From Eubacteriales bacterium (GTDB lineage Bacteria; Bacillota; Clostridia; Lachnospirales; Lachnospiraceae), in NCBI GenBank assembly GCA_030536995.1, contig JAUNOY010000001.1, positions 223,274 to 287,273 of the forward strand: a DNA stretch of 64,000 nucleotides, written 5' to 3'. Both the position numbers and the translations under genes were made by a program. Of the stretch, positions 63,077-64,000 are shown in pieces. Numbering within the stretch: the first letter of the stretch is position 1; every line of letters begins with the position of its first letter. Below the pieces are notes generated by a model, which did not search any database, was not told the origin of the DNA, and saw only the letters and a program-made list of their open reading frames with translations.

Positions 63077-63616
63077 TTATTTTGCAAACGGCATATTGAA
63101 TAATGTCAGTAATTCACGAGCTTCTTCATCAGTCTTAGCTGTAGTAACGAAGATGATGTCCATACCTCTTACTTTATCAACTTTATCATATTCAACTTCT
63201 GGGAAGATTAACTGCTCTTTGATACCCAGAGCGTAGTTACCTCTACCGTCAAATGCGTTCGGGTTTACACCACGGAAGTCACGTACACGAGGAAGTGCAA
63301 GGTTAATAAGACGATCAGCGAACTCATACATCTTTTCACCTCTTAAAGTTGTTTTACAACCGATAGCCATTCCCTCTCTGATTTTGAAGTTAGCGACAGA
63401 TTTTTTAGCTTTTGTAGCTACTGCTTTCTGTCCTGTGATCAGCTCCATATCAGCGATTGCTGCATCAAGAAGCTTAGCGTTTTCTTTGGCTTCACCAACA
63501 CCCATGTTAACAACGATTTTTTCGAGTTTTGGCACTTCCATAACATTTTTGTATCCAAATTTTTTGGTCATGGCATCCATGATCTCATTTTTGTACATTT
63601 CTTTTAATCTACTCAC
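63077..63616 (-). CDS. rplE: 50S ribosomal protein L5
   Basis: Ribosomal protein uL5 of 179 residues with [16 protein letters not shown] near residue 31 and [18 protein letters not shown] near 118. Standard spc order. Confidence 0.98.
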   Translation of the reverse strand: MSRLKEMYKNEIMDAMTKKFGYKNVMEVPKLEKIVVNMGVGEAKENAKLLDAAIADMELITGQKAVATKAKKSVANFKIREGMAIGCKTTLRGEKMYEFADRLINLALPRVRDFRGVNPNAFDGRGNYALGIKEQLIFPEVEYDKVDKVRGMDIIFVTTAKTDEEARELLTLFNMPFAK

Positions 63617-63637
63617 TTGTCATGCCTCCTCTCTCAA

Positions 63638-63949
63638 TTAATCGATTACTTTACCTGTTGCTTTTGCAACACGTACTTTTTTGTCACCATCCATCTGGAA
63701 ACCTACTCTTGTAGCTTTTCCGTCAACAACCAGCATTACGTTGGAGATGTGCAGCGGAGCTTCTTTAGTGATGATTCCGCCGTTCTGGTTTGCTGCTGAT
63801 GGTTTGCTGTGTTTGCTTACCATGTTTACGTTCTCGACTAAAACGGTATTGTCTTTAACATTAACTGCAAGAACTTTACCCTCTTTGCCGTTATCTTTAC
63901 CAGCGATTACTTTAACAGTATCACCTTTTTTAATCTTCATAGCTGACAT
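63638..63949 (-). CDS. rplX: 50S ribosomal protein L24
   Basis: Ribosomal protein uL24 of 103 residues. The KOW motif is near the N-terminus, [23 protein letters not shown] 63949 follows GGAGGGTGCC; ATG 63940 is the alternative that matches the core start. Confidence 0.97.
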   Translation of the reverse strand: MSAMKIKKGDTVKVIAGKDNGKEGKVLAVNVKDNTVLVENVNMVSKHSKPSAANQNGGIITKEAPLHISNVMLVVDGKATRVGFQMDGDKKVRVAKATGKVID

Positions 63950-63961
63950 TAGGCACCCTCC

Positions 63962-64000
63962 TTATAATACTTCCGGAGCTAAGGAAACGATCTTCATGAA
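63962..64000 (-). CDS. rplN: 50S ribosomal protein L14, C-terminal end only
   Basis: The last 12 codons and stop of uL14: FMKIVSLAPEVL, the conserved end of the protein. The rest lies beyond the right edge. It precedes rplX in the spc operon. Confidence 0.93.
   Translation of the reverse strand, partial: FMKIVSLAPEVL

Noticed and set aside
1-64000. CRISPR arrays, insertion sequences, prophage or attachment sites
   Set aside because: No regularly spaced repeats, transposase motifs or integrase genes were seen. The identical tRNA-Met copies are a normal tandem tRNA duplication and not an integration site.

Overview
The window is 64 kb of ordinary, gene-dense chromosome from a low-to-mid GC, endospore-forming member of the Clostridia, most likely Lachnospiraceae (Blautia/Ruminococcus-like). 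This placement is inferred from: the spoIIGA-sigE pair and cotJ coat genes; T-box and TPP riboswitch control; the single-chain 1276-residue PurL; type III glutamine synthetase; a zinc-type S14 and adenylate kinase; strong AGGAGG ribosome-binding sites; and a MurT/GatD pair. I see no insertion sequence, prophage, CRISPR array or other sign of recent transfer. Most genes lie on the minus strand. The exceptions are trkA-trkH, aroE, a LysR regulator and xpt.

Layout. 1-2.8 kb: thiazole synthesis genes thiS-thiF-thiG-thiH behind a TPP riboswitch (thiH runs off the left edge). 2.8-7.6 kb: a parvulin-type isomerase, then a CydDC-like heterodimeric ABC exporter with a DUF454 protein and two operator-like dyads upstream. 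7.7-9.0 kb: cotJABC spore coat genes. 9.2-12.1 kb: trkA-trkH potassium uptake. 12.1-16 kb: a radical SAM protein, threonine aldolase, and an ACT protein with phenylacetate-CoA ligase. 16-19.6 kb: spoIIGA-sigE, aroD and divergent aroE. 19.6-22 kb: thrS under a threonine T-box. 22-26.7 kb: SEC-C protein, degV, and ftsE-ftsX-ctpA. 26.7-31.4 kb: CdaR-like regulator, YitT protein, and OPT transporter with a PqqD-like protein. 31.4-37.3 kb: lipid kinase, glnN, and a MoxR/VWA pair. 37.3-37.6 kb: tRNA-Val and two identical tRNA-Met. 37.8-43.9 kb: purL, LysR regulator, nitronate monooxygenase-like protein. 44-46.3 kb: CsoR-like repressor with Mrp, a small unknown protein, and xpt. 46.3-50.6 kb: gdpD-murT-gatD-lipoprotein. 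50.8-64 kb: the distal S10/spc/alpha ribosomal region from rplN to rplQ.

The ribosomal region is the most structurally unusual. Between infA and rpmJ, which are normally close neighbours, sit a nested GC-rich hairpin, a terminator, and the membrane protease-regulator genes hflK-hflC. A new promoter then drives rpmJ. Between rpmJ and rpsM is a 363-base non-coding leader with at least five hairpins and a pair of mutually exclusive stem partners. It could be an undescribed ribosomal-protein leader RNA.

Other points worth attention are: a glnN-moxR-vwa cluster that resembles metallo-enzyme activase systems; a solute-binding lipoprotein translationally coupled to the lipid II amidation genes; a spoIIGA promoter with a 21-base spacer and a Spo0A-like box; a slippery A7 run at the likely true start of the DUF454 gene; and a PqqD-like protein coupled to an OPT transporter with no RiPP genes nearby. 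No dramatic new system is evident. The novelty candidates are regulatory RNAs and unexplained gene couplings.
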